Program-made: the position numbers and the translations under genes | Source: Corythucha ciliata | Lineage: Eukaryota > Arthropoda > Insecta > Hemiptera > Tingidae | DNA: 64,000 nt | Direction of reading: 5' to 3' | NCBI GenBank assembly: GCA_038030265.1 | Contig: CM075939.1 | Coordinates: forward strand, 55,533,253 to 55,597,252 | In this document: positions 1 to 10,810 of the stretch, piece by piece | Layout of the letters: every line of letters starts with the position of its first letter | Numbering within the stretch: the first letter of the stretch is position 1 | Notes under the pieces: model-generated | Told to the model about the DNA's origin: nothing | The model's input: the letters and a program-made list of their open reading frames with translations, nothing else | Databases searched by the model: none

Positions 1-2
1 TC

Positions 3-146
3 CTCCCTTCGGCACTCCTTCATGGCCTGCGAAAGTACGAGCCAAAAATAATCAAACAGGCCGAAGAAAAATTGAGAACGGCCAACGAAAAACAAAAAGC
101 ACAACAAGGCAGATTAAAAGAGTTGTTGTCAGAAGGTAATTCTTAA
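3..146 (+). CDS. possible C-terminal exon of a host gene (partial)
   Basis: The third forward frame is open from the window edge to a TAA at 144-146 and encodes about 47 residues. The composition looks like real protein: a short hydrophobic start, then a long charged helix rich in K, E, Q and A (around KQAEEKLRTANEKQKAQQ), suggesting a coiled-coil or basic tail. The next bases turn AT-rich at once. No family is recognised. The gene would enter from the left of the window. It could be a chance open stretch, because 144 bases is short, and no splice acceptor is visible. Confidence 0.25.
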   Translation, partial: LPSALLHGLRKYEPKIIKQAEEKLRTANEKQKAQQGRLKELLSEGNS

Positions 147-599
147 TCATAATTTTTATTGCGATTCATTGTGCTCCTTGAACGGAACCTAAAATTTTAA
201 CCCATGCCTCGTAAACCGAAAAAACCGGTATTTTCGTGTTATCTTTGTTGCATTTCATGTTTTTTTTTTTTTTTTTTTTTTTTTTTTATTTTAACAAATA
301 TAAATCGTCCCTTAATTTTGTTTGTTAATTTCACAATACCCTTTATAATTTTTGTCTGGTAAAGTTTCAGGTGCAGCTCCATCGGTAAAAACATGCATCA
401 ATGACATGGTTTTGGCGATGGGAGATTAGCAAGAAATGCTTAATTGGACTCGAGGATGTGAGAATCTAGCCTGGAGTCATCAGCTGACTTTTCCAAGTAA
501 GCCGAGATGGAAAAGTAAGCCGTTTGGCACAAGCTAGTTTCGCCGCGTACTCAAGGCAAATTTAGCAGATTTTTCTTTGTAATTCACTGCCGTCAACGC
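147..599. other. non-coding stretch with a T28 tract
   Basis: No credible coding signal is seen. It contains an uninterrupted run of 28 T at 260-287, which could be the antisense tail of a retroposed sequence, although no recognisable body is attached to it. Confidence 0.5.
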
Positions 600-1205
600 C
601 AGGTTACTAATGCTATTTTAGCCGAGTGGTAAGGCTAAATCACATACTTTAATCGGTCAATTGCACCTAGAGAGTGCGGTTAGTGAAGCAACCATACTAG
701 TACAATGTTGCCGTAACAACTCGGCCTTTTTGAAAGACTTAAACTTCAGAATCAGCCGTCTCTATTCGTGTGACAGTTCCATATGACTCGACTACGTTGG
801 CTCTATAACTCTCCTGAAATACCCAACTGGACTCGGTCAATACTGACACATTAACTCCGCCATCTTGGTAGAACACTCGGTTAAATTACCAATCTTAACA
901 CGGCTATCTCAGACAAACCAACGCGGTCAAGAAAGTCAAATATTGTGGAAAATCTGCAGAGTAGAGACGGTTAATATTGCCGACTACCCTCTGCTTGTCG
1001 AGTAGTATGACTCGGTTGGATTGGTAGTCTAAATTAACCAGCTGACTTAGCCAAGGAAATAACAACTCGGCTAATAGATTTGCAACCGAGTCCCACTCGG
1101 CTACTCGTCGGACACGGCTAATTATTTCATTTAGCCGAGTTTTTGGAACTTGGCTAACTTTACCTTATATACTCGGTTGCAAATGATTAGCCGTTTTTTT
1201 ACTGC
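600..1205. repeat. degenerate CTCGGCTAA / TTAGCCGAG short-motif array
   Basis: The motif ACTCGGCTAA and variants (CTCGGTTAA, CACGGCTAT, TTAGCCGAGT) recur many times on both strands at irregular spacing, including close inverted pairs near 1085-1140. It resembles in style, but not in exact sequence, the CGCGGCTAAAATTGAG arrays that fill later parts of the window, and could be an older relative. Unit boundaries are not crisp. Confidence 0.5.
700..1084 (+). repeat. direct repeat copy A (385 bp)
   Basis: These 385 bases reappear at 1569-1953 at a constant offset of 869, and I found no difference when reading them side by side. Copy A lies in the CTCGGCTAA-rich region and has no inverted arms, so it is probably the source, with copy B as the derived copy. 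Confidence 0.93.
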
Positions 1206-1400
1206 TAATATTTGCCGGGTTTTTTTCTCAGTGCAGTTATTTCAGTGAAGCCAGCCCTGCAGAATCGGGTTCGAACGAGCCATCTCCACAAAATTTCATT
1301 TTCGAATGAGACAAATGCGTCAAATTGCTTTTTTTTTGGACGAGAAGCTTTTGTGAAATCGGTTTTCAATGCGTCAACTCCGCGAAATCATGATTTTATG

Positions 1401-2166
1401 AAGTAATTAAAGATTATTTGAGTACAAACATTCAAGTTTTATTAATGGCCGACTAGTTTCGGAGTAGACTGCACTCCATTTTCGAGGCCGAAACAAATCT
1501 CTTTGACAAACGTCTCACGCAAAATTCCCAAAAATCCCGGCGACGGATGTACAAGGAAACTTGTTTCTGTACAATGTTGCCGTAACAACTCGGCCTTTTT
1601 GAAAGACTTAAACTTCAGAATCAGCCGTCTCTATTCGTGTGACAGTTCCATATGACTCGACTACGTTGGCTCTATAACTCTCCTGAAATACCCAACTGGA
1701 CTCGGTCAATACTGACACATTAACTCCGCCATCTTGGTAGAACACTCGGTTAAATTACCAATCTTAACACGGCTATCTCAGACAAACCAACGCGGTCAAG
1801 AAAGTCAAATATTGTGGAAAATCTGCAGAGTAGAGACGGTTAATATTGCCGACTACCCTCTGCTTGTCGAGTAGTATGACTCGGTTGGATTGGTAGTCTA
1901 AATTAACCAGCTGACTTAGCCAAGGAAATAACAACTCGGCTAATAGATTTGCACAGTACAAGTTTCCTTGTACATCCGTGTTTCCTGTACAAGAGTACAG
2001 AAACAAGTTTCCTTGTACATCCGTCGCCGGGATTTTTGGGAATTTTGCGTGAGACGTTTGTCAAAGAGATTTGTTTCGGCCTCGAAAATGGAGTGCAGTC
2101 TACTCCGAAACTAGTCGGCCATTAATAAAACTTGAATGTTTGTACTCAAATAATCTTTAATTACTT
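1401..2166. mobile_element. 766-bp inverted-repeat element carrying captured local DNA
   Basis: Arms of 172 bp at 1401-1572 and 1995-2166 are inverse complements with the same length and no indel that I can see. They begin AAGTAATTAAAG and end CTTTAATTACTT. No open frame inside looks coding, so it is a non-autonomous (MITE or Foldback type) element. Between the arms lies the 385-bp copy of upstream DNA (1569-1953), followed by a short partial duplication of arm sequence (1954-1994, CAAGTTTCCTTGTAC repeated). A clear target-site duplication was not found. CATGATTTTATG occurs just left of the element and again at about 2203-2214, which may mark the disturbed target. Confidence 0.85.
1569..1953 (+). 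repeat. direct repeat copy B (385 bp), inside the inverted-repeat element
   Basis: It appears identical to 700-1084 and has the same orientation. It starts GTACAATGTTGCC and ends GATTTGCA. Its left end overlaps the last bases of the left inverted arm (shared GTAC). Confidence 0.93.
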
Positions 2167-2756
2167 AATATTAATAACATTCACGAAACACTTAAAAATT
2201 TGTCATGATTTTATGATTTTGGGAAGTGACGAAATGGTTTTCGAATGGGTCAACTCTGCGAAATTTTGTTTTTGATAGTCAGCGACTCACAAAATTGCTC
2301 TCATTTTAGAGCCAAGTTCACCTTTGAAAGATAAAGAGTGGAATCACGTGATTTTGGATTTCTTTTGGAGGAGTCAAGACGGAGAAATTGGTTGCTGAGA
2401 TGTGTCTGGGTGAAATCCACTTATTCTATCCATCGACGTTAAACCAAGACTGTAAACTGATGGAAGCGTTTTCATCAGGAATCATTCGATTCGATCGTTG
2501 GTGACGATGGGGGGGGGGGCTTCTTTCCGAAAACAGTTTCGTTACGGCCCGACCCCTAATTGACGTTTTTTAGTGAAGTAAACCAAAGTGTAGAGATATA
2601 CAGAGCGGATTCCTCACTCAACAGTTTTGTTGCCTCTTGTCGTGTCTCGTAAATGTTGTTGGTCTTCACTGGAACTTTACCGGAACCACTAAAAACGTGA
2701 GGAGTGTGGCTATACGAGTACCCTCACCATACCTACTCATTTTAACACCCCCATTT
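2167..2756. other. non-coding spacer
   Basis: AT-rich, with a run of 10 G near 2511-2520. An open frame continues from here into the LINE tail (2637-2993), but it crosses the AAT-type microsatellite and has no protein-like character. Nothing functional is seen. Confidence 0.5.
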
Positions 2757-3229
2757 GGTATATTATTATTATTATTATTATTATTTTTTTTGGGCATCGA
2801 CTGCTACAGGTCATTAGCCAGTATGGTAAGTACTATTATAAATAAACAAAATTCAGCTGTAATACTATTATTTGTTTTAATCGGGATTCTTAACATGTTG
2901 CTTTCCTGGAATTTGGCAAATACATACGACCACCACTTTCACCGCGCTTGGGACACCACTTTAACAGATAAGTTCAATTATGTTACTTTTTGAATGGTCT
3001 AGATTCACTTTGTGAAATTTCTTTCGTCCTAGGTTTACTTCGCGAAGTACCACTTATCACGAATTTATCACAGATTTGATGGCAACAAGGCAGAAAGGTA
3101 ACTACTAATTTATACTCCTAATGAATTATCTCATTAGACTGTAAATGGAACCTATAATTATTATATCACAGACAACTAAATATCACATTGGTTTGGGTTT
3201 TATCACAGTTATAATTATGTATATAAACA
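2757..3229 (-). other. 3'UTR and AAT tail of LINE element 1
   Basis: From the ORF2 stop to the tail there are about 470 non-coding bases. They end with GGCTAATGACC...CGATGCCC, then eight A and an AAT microsatellite. Related terminal motifs occur in element 2 (about 9298-9330) and element 4 (about 55333-55360), so this is probably the part the RT recognises. Confidence 0.75.
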
Positions 3230-6200
3230 CTAAATCTTCCCGAATAACTGTATCTTTTTGAGGTATTCTATGACCCTCCTCGCATTTTCAGGTTTCAACG
3301 CCTCTTCCAGACTCCCCGGGATACCGCAGGTAGCTCTCGCTGAGGCATACAAATGACATCGACTAAGGAAGTGCTCTACTGTCAGAGGTACATCACATAC
3401 TTCACATAGTGGTCTTCGAGTCCCGAGTAAGTGATGAGAATGAGTTAATCGGGTATGACCTATACACAATCTCGTGTGGACGATTCCTTCTTTTCGTGAT
3501 AATGTTTGCTGGAGTGCATCATTTTTCACGCTAGGATGAATAATTCTGACCCGAGAGTCACCATGCTCCCATTCCTCCTGCCATCGTCTCCAGACTATTC
3601 CATATATCCGCCGTTTCGCGTCTTCCAGTGTCGTGGGAATGACCGGGTTGTGACAGCGTTGAGAAGCTTCTCTTGCCAGCTCGTCTACCCTATCATTTCC
3701 GGATATGCCTACGTGGCTTGGTATCCACACAAAGCATACCATACTTCCCCTATTACGTAAATCTGCGATGGCTCGAAGAACCCTTTGAGCGAGTGCATTC
3801 GAGGTAAATTTATTTTTTACGAGCTGCACCGAACTAAAAGAATCTGTTACGATTAGCACGTTCTGCTCTCGGAATTCAATCTGACAGCGGATAGATGAAA
3901 ATCCAGAGCGAATAGAATCGCAAACAATTCCGCCGTCAGTATTGACGAGTTAGGGTCTAATGTTTTGGAGTCGAGGCTCACGCCAGGGATGTAGAAGGCA
4001 CACCCAACCCCTCGTTCACTCTTCGATCCATCTGTGAACGTTGGAATGAAGTTCCTGTATCGTTCCATCATCAAAGAGAATTTGCTCCGAATGGCATGTG
4101 GTGGTAGGAGATCTTTTGAACTACCTACCATTGTTAGATCACTACAGGTATCGGGCAAGAGCCAGGAATACACCTCAAACTCAACCTTAGGCAAGACTGG
4201 ATGCTGATCAAAATTATACAGTTCCAAATCTTCCCTAGCCCGAACAAAGGATGGCCGGGTTCGAGTTGGGAGGCTGTCATAGTCTGATAGATTATTCATG
4301 GCTAAGTGCTGGTTCAGAAAGTGACGTGGCTTTGTACTTAGTCCAGCCATATAATTATGGATGATTTGCTTTCGTCTGTATTGAGGGGGGAGTCGACTTG
4401 CCACTACAAACAAAGCCATCGTAGGGCTCGTGCGGAAGGCCCCAGGTTGCGATCCTGAGTCCTTCGTGGTACACGCGATCCAGAGGGATAAGCCAGGAAC
4501 GCCGGGCAGATCCATAATATACCAGATCCGTAATCGATCTTTGACCCTATAAGAGCATCAAAAATGCGCAAGAGCGTTTTGGTTTCCGCCCCCCACCGGT
4601 GACTTGCAATTATTCGAATTGTATTGAGATCCTTCTTAACACGGTTTATGACGTCCTGTACATGTTCTTTCCACCTCAAGGCGCTGTCCAAGGTTAATCC
4701 CAGGAATTTGCGTGCGTTCACGTAAGGGATTTCTGCATTCTGAAGAAGCAACCGGGGAGGTGAGTGTCCCAGCCTCAATCTACAAAAGTGGAGTGCCGAA
4801 GTCTTTTCCCGAGATAGCGTCAAACCTCTTTTGGCAGCCTCACTCACGAGATCGTCAATACTATTCTGTATAGTAGTAGTTGGATCGTCATTATTGGAAT
4901 GCGTAAGAAAAATGGCCAAGTCGTCGGCATACATGGATCTATAGACTTGATCTGGGAGTCTCTCTGTTATCCCATTGATTCCAATCAAGAACAGCGTTAC
5001 GCTTAGAACGGAGCCCTGCGGTATTCCAATTCCCTGGCCGTAAATGCCAGAGAGTGACGCTCCAACTCGCACACGGAAGTACCGATCACTCAAAAAACTA
5101 GTTATCACATTGAAGAGGTTTCCACGCAGACCCCATACGCGCAGCTGCTGCAGTATTGAAGGCCTCCAGATTTTGTCATAAGCGCTCTGTACATCAAAAA
5201 ACACCGCGGTCACATGGGTTCTCTTGAGAAAGGCATCCTGTATAACTTTCTCAATGTAAATCAATTGATCAAAAGTTGAGTATCCAGCACGAAAACCCGT
5301 CTGACATGGATTTATTAGCTAACGGTACTCAATAATTGTCATTAACCTGTAGTTAACCAATCTCTCGTACAGTTTGCCGATAGCGCTGGTCAACGATATC
5401 GGCCGATAACTTTTGGCTGCATGCGGGTCTTTCCCGGGCTTCCTCACCGGAATCACAACAGACTTTTTCCATGCATCTGGATATACTCCTCTTGCCCAGA
5501 GTATGTTGAATAACTCCAATAGATGAGCTTCTCCTGCCACTGATAGATTGGCTAGGAACTCATTCAAAACTCCATCAATCCCTGCTGCTTTATTTCTGGG
5601 TAAAACCTTTATGGCTCTTCTCAGTTCTGGCCTTGTAAACGGAGTATTATATGATTCATCCTGCACGAAAAACCCATCATTAGCAACCTCAGAATCCTGC
5701 AGAGCCAGCCTAACCTCTACAGGGTAACTTTCTAGGGATGAACTATCAGCGTATTGCCGCGCTAAGCATTCAGCAATTTGTTCGGGTTCACTGTACTGGC
5801 AATCATTTTGAATAAGGACTACAGGGTTCAACGGGGTCCTCTTTCCTCCTATAGTCTGCACCTTCCGCCAGACCGAACGGGACGATTCTGCAGAGGTAAT
5901 TGTGGAGACATAGTGCTCCCAGGCTTGTTTCTTCTCTTGCCGCTTTAAGCGACGCTCAAGAGCTCTGTATTTCTTGAATTCTATCGGGTTTTCCATTGTC
6001 GGGTTTCTTCTGAAGCGATTAAACTTTTGTTTTTTCAAGCGATTTGTTCTCGAAATCTCGGGGGTCCACCATGGCACTGCAGTACCACCTATTTTCTTCG
6101 TGCTTCTTGGAATGGCTTGCTTTGCCGAGCTCATTATAACATTGGTAGTGTTTTCGACATCGCAGCTCACGTCCCCAGTAAGTGCCCCAAAGTTAAGACT

Positions 6201-6947
6201 GGCTCTGTATCTGTCCCAATCGGCCAGGTCACACTTCCATCGATCTAGAGTTTGATTCACACTCCGTCTAGTATTATGTCGCACCAGAATGGGGAAGTGA
6301 TCGGAGTGACGTAACTCTTCTAGCACCCTCCACTCGAAGCCATGGGCAATCGGCATACTTATCATGCTTAGATCTATGGCATCAAACGTGCCTGAGCTGA
6401 CCATGAAATGAGTTGGCGATCCGTCGTTTAGGACGCAAAGGTTAAACTCGCACATTATCTCTTCCAAAAGGCTCCCAGCCGTGGTAGTTCTACGGGAACC
6501 CCAGGCCACGTTGTGCACATTGGTATCACTCATCACGAGCACTGGGGGCGGAAGGCTCCGTAGGAGACTCCGCAGATCATTAGGATCCCATCTCGCATCC
6601 GGTAAATAAAGGGAGCAAATTGTCAGGCTCATAGGTGCCTTTATCCTTACAGCGGTTGCCTGCAGCCTCGTGCCAAGAGGTATCAGGGTGGTGCCAATGC
6701 CCTCGCAAACGTATACAGCGACACCACCATGCCTCCGCCCACCGGGATCGACAGATGCCGGCCTGTGGAACAGCGAGTATCCCGCTATGTTCATAGTGAA
6801 AGTTTCCGTAAACTTCGTTTCTTGTATGCACATCAGAATGGGCGCATAGTTCTTAATCAGTGATCGTAATTCATCCATCTTACTATGCACACCTCTCATA
6901 TTCCATTGCAGAAAATTGTTATCTTGAGTTATAGAATTCGTTATCAT
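3230..6947 (-). pseudogene. LINE element 1 ORF2: endonuclease / reverse transcriptase / RNase H, broken
   Basis: The product would nick target DNA and copy the element RNA into it. The N-terminal APE-type endonuclease shows NMRG, QETKF, SDTN and SDHFP. The RT shows AGIDGV, RPISLTS, FFDVQSAYDKIW, GIPQGSVLS and the catalytic MYADD, then FLGLTLD. RNase H carries the D-E-D-D set (FTDGSK, TAELFAILFALD, IVTDSFSS, GNDRVDELA). The C-terminus has a cysteine/histidine cluster (CEVCDVPLTVEHFLSRC). The start at 6947 overlaps the ORF1 stop as ATGA. Lesions: an in-frame TAG at 5319-5321, a frameshift near 4510 and another near 3857. Without them the frame spans about 1,240 codons, normal for the clade. All catalytic residues are still present. 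Confidence 0.9.
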
Positions 6948-8819
6948 TTCCTTCGTCCTTTTTTCCTTTGCTCTTTCCAGCTACCCCTCTTTCTCCCTTT
7001 GACCCAACCTTTACCGCGCTTGCCTGATCCCTGGCTATCATCGCTATTACATAGCGCTAATTCTCCTTCAGGCAGCCCATGTGTTAGGGGGGAGTGAGTA
7101 CCAGCATTGGAGTCCCTTGTATCACTGCCATTGCTGTCAGCGAAGTGTCTGTCATCTGGATCTTGTACATCATCTGATGCAGCTTTCTTGCTACTGCTTG
7201 GCACATTGGTCAGAGAGGAGGTGGCCTCTCTGGTATAAATTACCCGAATTTATAGCAGAGTCTACCCTCTTTTTTGCAGCTGGGTTAACTAATATTTTCT
7301 CTATTTCAGCCACAAACGGAGCTTCTGGAGTCTTCGGCCCCACATTATTTTCGGACAATTGAGCTTGACTTGAAGATGGAGGTGGAGTCTGACTATGAGA
7401 AGTGGCTACATCACTTTTGTGTTGGGCTACATCAGCCTCTTTTCTCTTTCTATATCTCATTTCCTGAAGAATTTTGTAGCCTCTAGTGGAAATTTCAGGA
7501 GCTTGTCCTTTAGTTTTAGTGGCGTAAGATACTGACTCGTTGACAACTCAGCCACTTTTCGCCAGGAACCTAGCCCTGAAGTAGCTGCATTTTTCCACCA
7601 CCCTAATTCTCTGTATTTCTCGCTCCAGCTGGTAAGTGGGACAGTTTATATCCCTACTGGAGTGAGGTCCCTTACAATTCACACAGCTCGGTGGAACAGC
7701 ACAGCTTCCCTCGTGCTTGCCCCTGCCGCAGTCACACACTCCCTCATTGTGGCACTTCATCGACAAATGGCCGAAACGAAGGCAGTTAAAGCAGCGCAGA
7801 GGCGCATTAATGTAGGGACGGACTCTAAATCTCATATAGCCTCCTTCAATATATTCCGGTAAATCATTGCCCTTGAAAGTAAGTATCACCGTTCCTGTTT
7901 TAACTTCTTTTCCATCGACCTTTTTCCTAACAATTCTGGCACCAGTCACGCTGTACTTAGCAAAACATTCAACTATTTCGACCTCTTCTGCATACCGCAG
8001 TTCATTGGCCGATATCACTCCTCTTACTGAAATAAGTTTATCCGGTGCATTACATTTTATTTCCATATTTTCTAGTTCTGTAATCGTCTGCAGTTTCTCG
8101 GCTTGTTCTCGTGTCAATACTTCTACCACAAGAGATCCATTCATTGTTTTCCTGACACTTTTAACTTTGCCGATAGCACTATCTAGACACTTGGCAATAA
8201 AAAAGGGTAAAACACTACTAAAAGATCCCTGTGTTTTCGTTATTATCACAAAGCGGTCCCAGATCTTTCCATCTTTCGCTACAGCTTCCGTTCTTAGGAC
8301 AGGACTTTTAGGGCTGTCTGACGATTTTCGCTTTGCTTTCTTTAATCGAGAAGAGGTTAATGACATTTCTGGCTGAAAGGGTTCGAGTGAAAATTCATTT
8401 TTCCTCTTCCTTTCTACCTCAGATTCCGTTTGGGAGTGAGAAACTACCTTGTTTTCGGCTTTTTGAGACACTGACGAAATGCTCTCCACGCTACTCGCTC
8501 TACTAATCGATCGCCTTAATGCAACCATCGACTTCACAAGGCCTGGGTGTCTCGTTAATAGTTCGAATTCATGGTTGCTCACATCCTTGTTTCCCATTAT
8601 CTCCGCAAGTTCATTCACATTTTGCTCTGTCAAAATCTCAGACCGAAGTGGTAATTTCGGTGTCTTTTGACTCTGGGAGCCAGAGAGGACCGACTCATCT
8701 CTGCTCCCTTCACCGCCAGTTGTTCCAATTGAAGTTGCCAGTGGGTCGCCCGGGAGGTCCTGACTTCCACCCGGGTTATCAAAGTTCAATCCAGCTATTT
8801 GCTTGTTTTCTTCAGCCAT
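6944..8819 (-). pseudogene. LINE element 1 ORF1: gag-like RNA-binding protein, broken
   Basis: The first 423 codons encode a polar N-terminus followed by an RRM-like middle (residues about 185-330) and clustered zinc knuckles: CFNCLRFGHLSMKC (CCHC), then CDCGRGKHEGSC and CVNCKGPHSSRDINC. Such proteins coat LINE RNA and help nucleic acid annealing. A TGA at 7548-7550 interrupts the frame. The same frame stays open to about 7191, and after a one-base shift it continues to a TGA at 6944-6946 in a basic tail (GKRGKGWVKGRKRG). The ATG at 8819 follows the 5'UTR and the residues after it read MAEENKQIAGLN. The ORF2 ATG overlaps this stop, suggesting coupled re-initiation. Confidence 0.85.
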
Positions 8820-9276
8820 TGTAAGTTAAGTTTGCGTTTTATACCTGCCGCCAGGTCGGGGAGTCTCTCAGCCTTACATCCATTCCAGTATCAAGGTCCA
8901 GTCCAAGTCCATATCCAGCTTCTATCCAGGGGTGATTCGGGGTAAGGAGAAGAGGATAGATGGGAAAGAAGGGAGAAGGGTTATAGAGGAGGGAGGCCAG
9001 AGGCCTTTAGGGATAGGTACAGAGCTGGGATGCGACCCTGTAGCTAGGCTGCTGGACCCCGGGTTCGCCAAGCCCGTGCGACGCCGAAACGTCGCCCAGT
9101 GAGGTTCGGGACGCCTGTGGCTAACGAGGCCCGACCCCCGGCTTTTCTGTAGGGGAGTGCTCCCTTAGACGGTTGCCTTACCAGGCTAACGGGGTCGCCT
9201 CTCCGCCTCTTTTAGTCGCCTTTTACGACACGCAGAGGATACGGTGGGTGTATTATAACTCCTCCACCCCCACCTA
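8820..9276 (-). promoter_or_regulatory. 5'UTR / internal promoter region of LINE element 1
   Basis: On the minus strand it starts GGGGGTGGAGGAGTTATAAT, passes CACCCACCGTATCC and CGTAAAAGGCGACT, and runs GC-rich to the ORF1 ATG. LINEs carry their promoter inside this region; the assignment as promoter is inference from position. The GC-rich composition differs strongly from the surrounding AT-rich DNA. Confidence 0.6.
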
Positions 9277-9536
9277 AATTATTATTATTATTATTTTTAA
9301 AGGCTCAGCTGCTACGGCTATTTGGCCTCTACGTGAGTACTATTATTATTCTCTACTTTTACAAAAGCAAAACAACTTGTATCTCAAGCAAATCTTTTTC
9401 TTTCTTTCAGGATGCTTCATAGTCTTCATGTTCTTCGTTGATTCTTTGTAAAAATAAGCTACAATACATAAAAATAAAACTCTGATTCAATATTCACGGC
9501 GTCGTATATAGAAGTACTCGCCGAAATTGTGATGAC

Positions 9537-10810
9537 CTATATCATATAATATACTTCTATTGCTTTTAGGTAACCCATCAACTTTTGAAATTGGCATCCC
9601 TCTTTGAGTATCTCTTCCAAAGAAGCATTTGAGACTCCGTGGTGAGCTCTTTCAAGCCTGAGTCCTCTGCATCTTGTCAACACATGCTCCACTGAGAGGT
9701 CCTCCCCACACTTCGGACATCGAGGTGGTCTTCTACCTAGAAGGAGGTACGTGTGTGTCAGCCTCGTGTGCCCTATAGCCGAAGACGGGCCGCAATCACT
9801 TTTTCCCTTCTGCACGACCCTACAACAAGCCATGTGGATCCAACATTTTTCTTTACAGAACCCAACTTCGCAGTTGCTCTTATAGCCGACCAGCAATGCT
9901 ATCACTGTTCCCAGTCTTTGCACTAGACAAAAGCCCGCATGTCCTCACCAATGACTGGCATGAATTCAAGACTGGTATTCTCTGAAGCTGCCTTCGCGAG
10001 TGCGTCCGCACCGTCATTTCCTATGATGCCCACATGACCTGGTATCCACATTAGTATTACTTTTTTCCCATTTTTTTCCATATCACGCATTTCTACCTTT
10101 ATTTTTTGAATGATCGGATCAGTATTAAACCTATTTTTAATGGCCTGAAGAGTGCTCATCGAATCACTGCACACAACAAATTCGCTTCCATTTTCGCTTT
10201 TCATCTGCTTAATAGCCATTAGGATCGCTGAGGCTTCAGCCGTGTAAACGGACGAGAAAGGCTCCAATCTCCATTCACATCCACGATTGCCAACGAGGGC
10301 CCCAGCTCCTACACCTTGCGGTGTTTTGGAGCCGTCCGTATAAACAAACGTGGCGTTTCCATACTTGGACAACATATACCTATGGACAGCCTTGTATACA
10401 CCTTGCGTCGTCTCCTTTTTATTGTAGACGGACAGGCCCAGTTCAACATTGGGCTTCCATTCCCACGGAGGGGCTAACATCCCTTTCCACTGGTGCATAG
10501 TTGGAAGGACGATTTCCAAGCTCTCAAGGAGCTCCATAGCGCGCACTCTAAATGGCCTTGGCCGACTTGGCTGATATGTATATTCCCTCGGGGGGGGGGG
10601 GGGGGGGGAGTCGCTTGAAAAAACTACTTCTTTAAGCGCGTGGTCTCCAGTTTCCCGAATCTTTAACAACTGCACTAACGTAAGTTGGTTTCTGCGATGA
10701 CCCAAGGGTAGACTTCCCGTGAGCACGTCCAGGCTTATTGACGGGGTGGTGCGAAAAGCACCTGTCACCGTCACCAAGCCCATCCTTTGAATGCTATCGA
10801 GCTTCCTCAA
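9537..10810 (-). pseudogene. element 2 RNase H and C-terminal region
   Basis: RNase H residues are all visible: VYTDGSKTPQGVGAGA, SVYTAEASAILMAI, VVCSDSMSTLQAI and GNDGADALAKAAS, with WIPGHVGIIGND between. Upstream is the usual region after RT (SIQRMGLVTVTGAFRTTPS). A poly-G tract on the plus strand encodes a six-proline run. A break at 9923 shifts the frame. Beyond it is the tail with GHTRLTHTYLLLGRRPPRC and a CPKCGEDLSVEHVLTRC cysteine/histidine cluster, like that of element 1. Confidence 0.8.

Larger units (their letters stand above)
2757..9276 (-). mobile_element. nearly full-length I-clade LINE (element 1)
   Basis: Reading the minus strand, it has a 5'UTR (from 9276), ORF1 with CCHC knuckles, ORF2 with endonuclease, reverse transcriptase and RNase H, a 3'UTR and an AAT-repeat tail (2761-2786). 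EN-RT-RNase H in one ORF plus a TAA/AAT-type tail is typical of the I group of non-LTR retrotransposons. By eye it has about five inactivating lesions: a TGA and a frameshift in ORF1, and a TAG and two frameshifts in ORF2. That indicates a fairly young but dead copy. Its first base abuts the AAT tail of element 2. Confidence 0.9.

Noticed and set aside
1260..1285. GGTTCGAAC tRNA-like B-box
   Set aside because: No A-box, acceptor stem or cloverleaf can be drawn around it.
2637..2993. 118-codon open frame
   Set aside because: Crosses the AAT tail and antisense 3'UTR of LINE element 1.
7867..8376. 169-codon plus-strand frame
   Set aside because: Antisense shadow of LINE ORF1.
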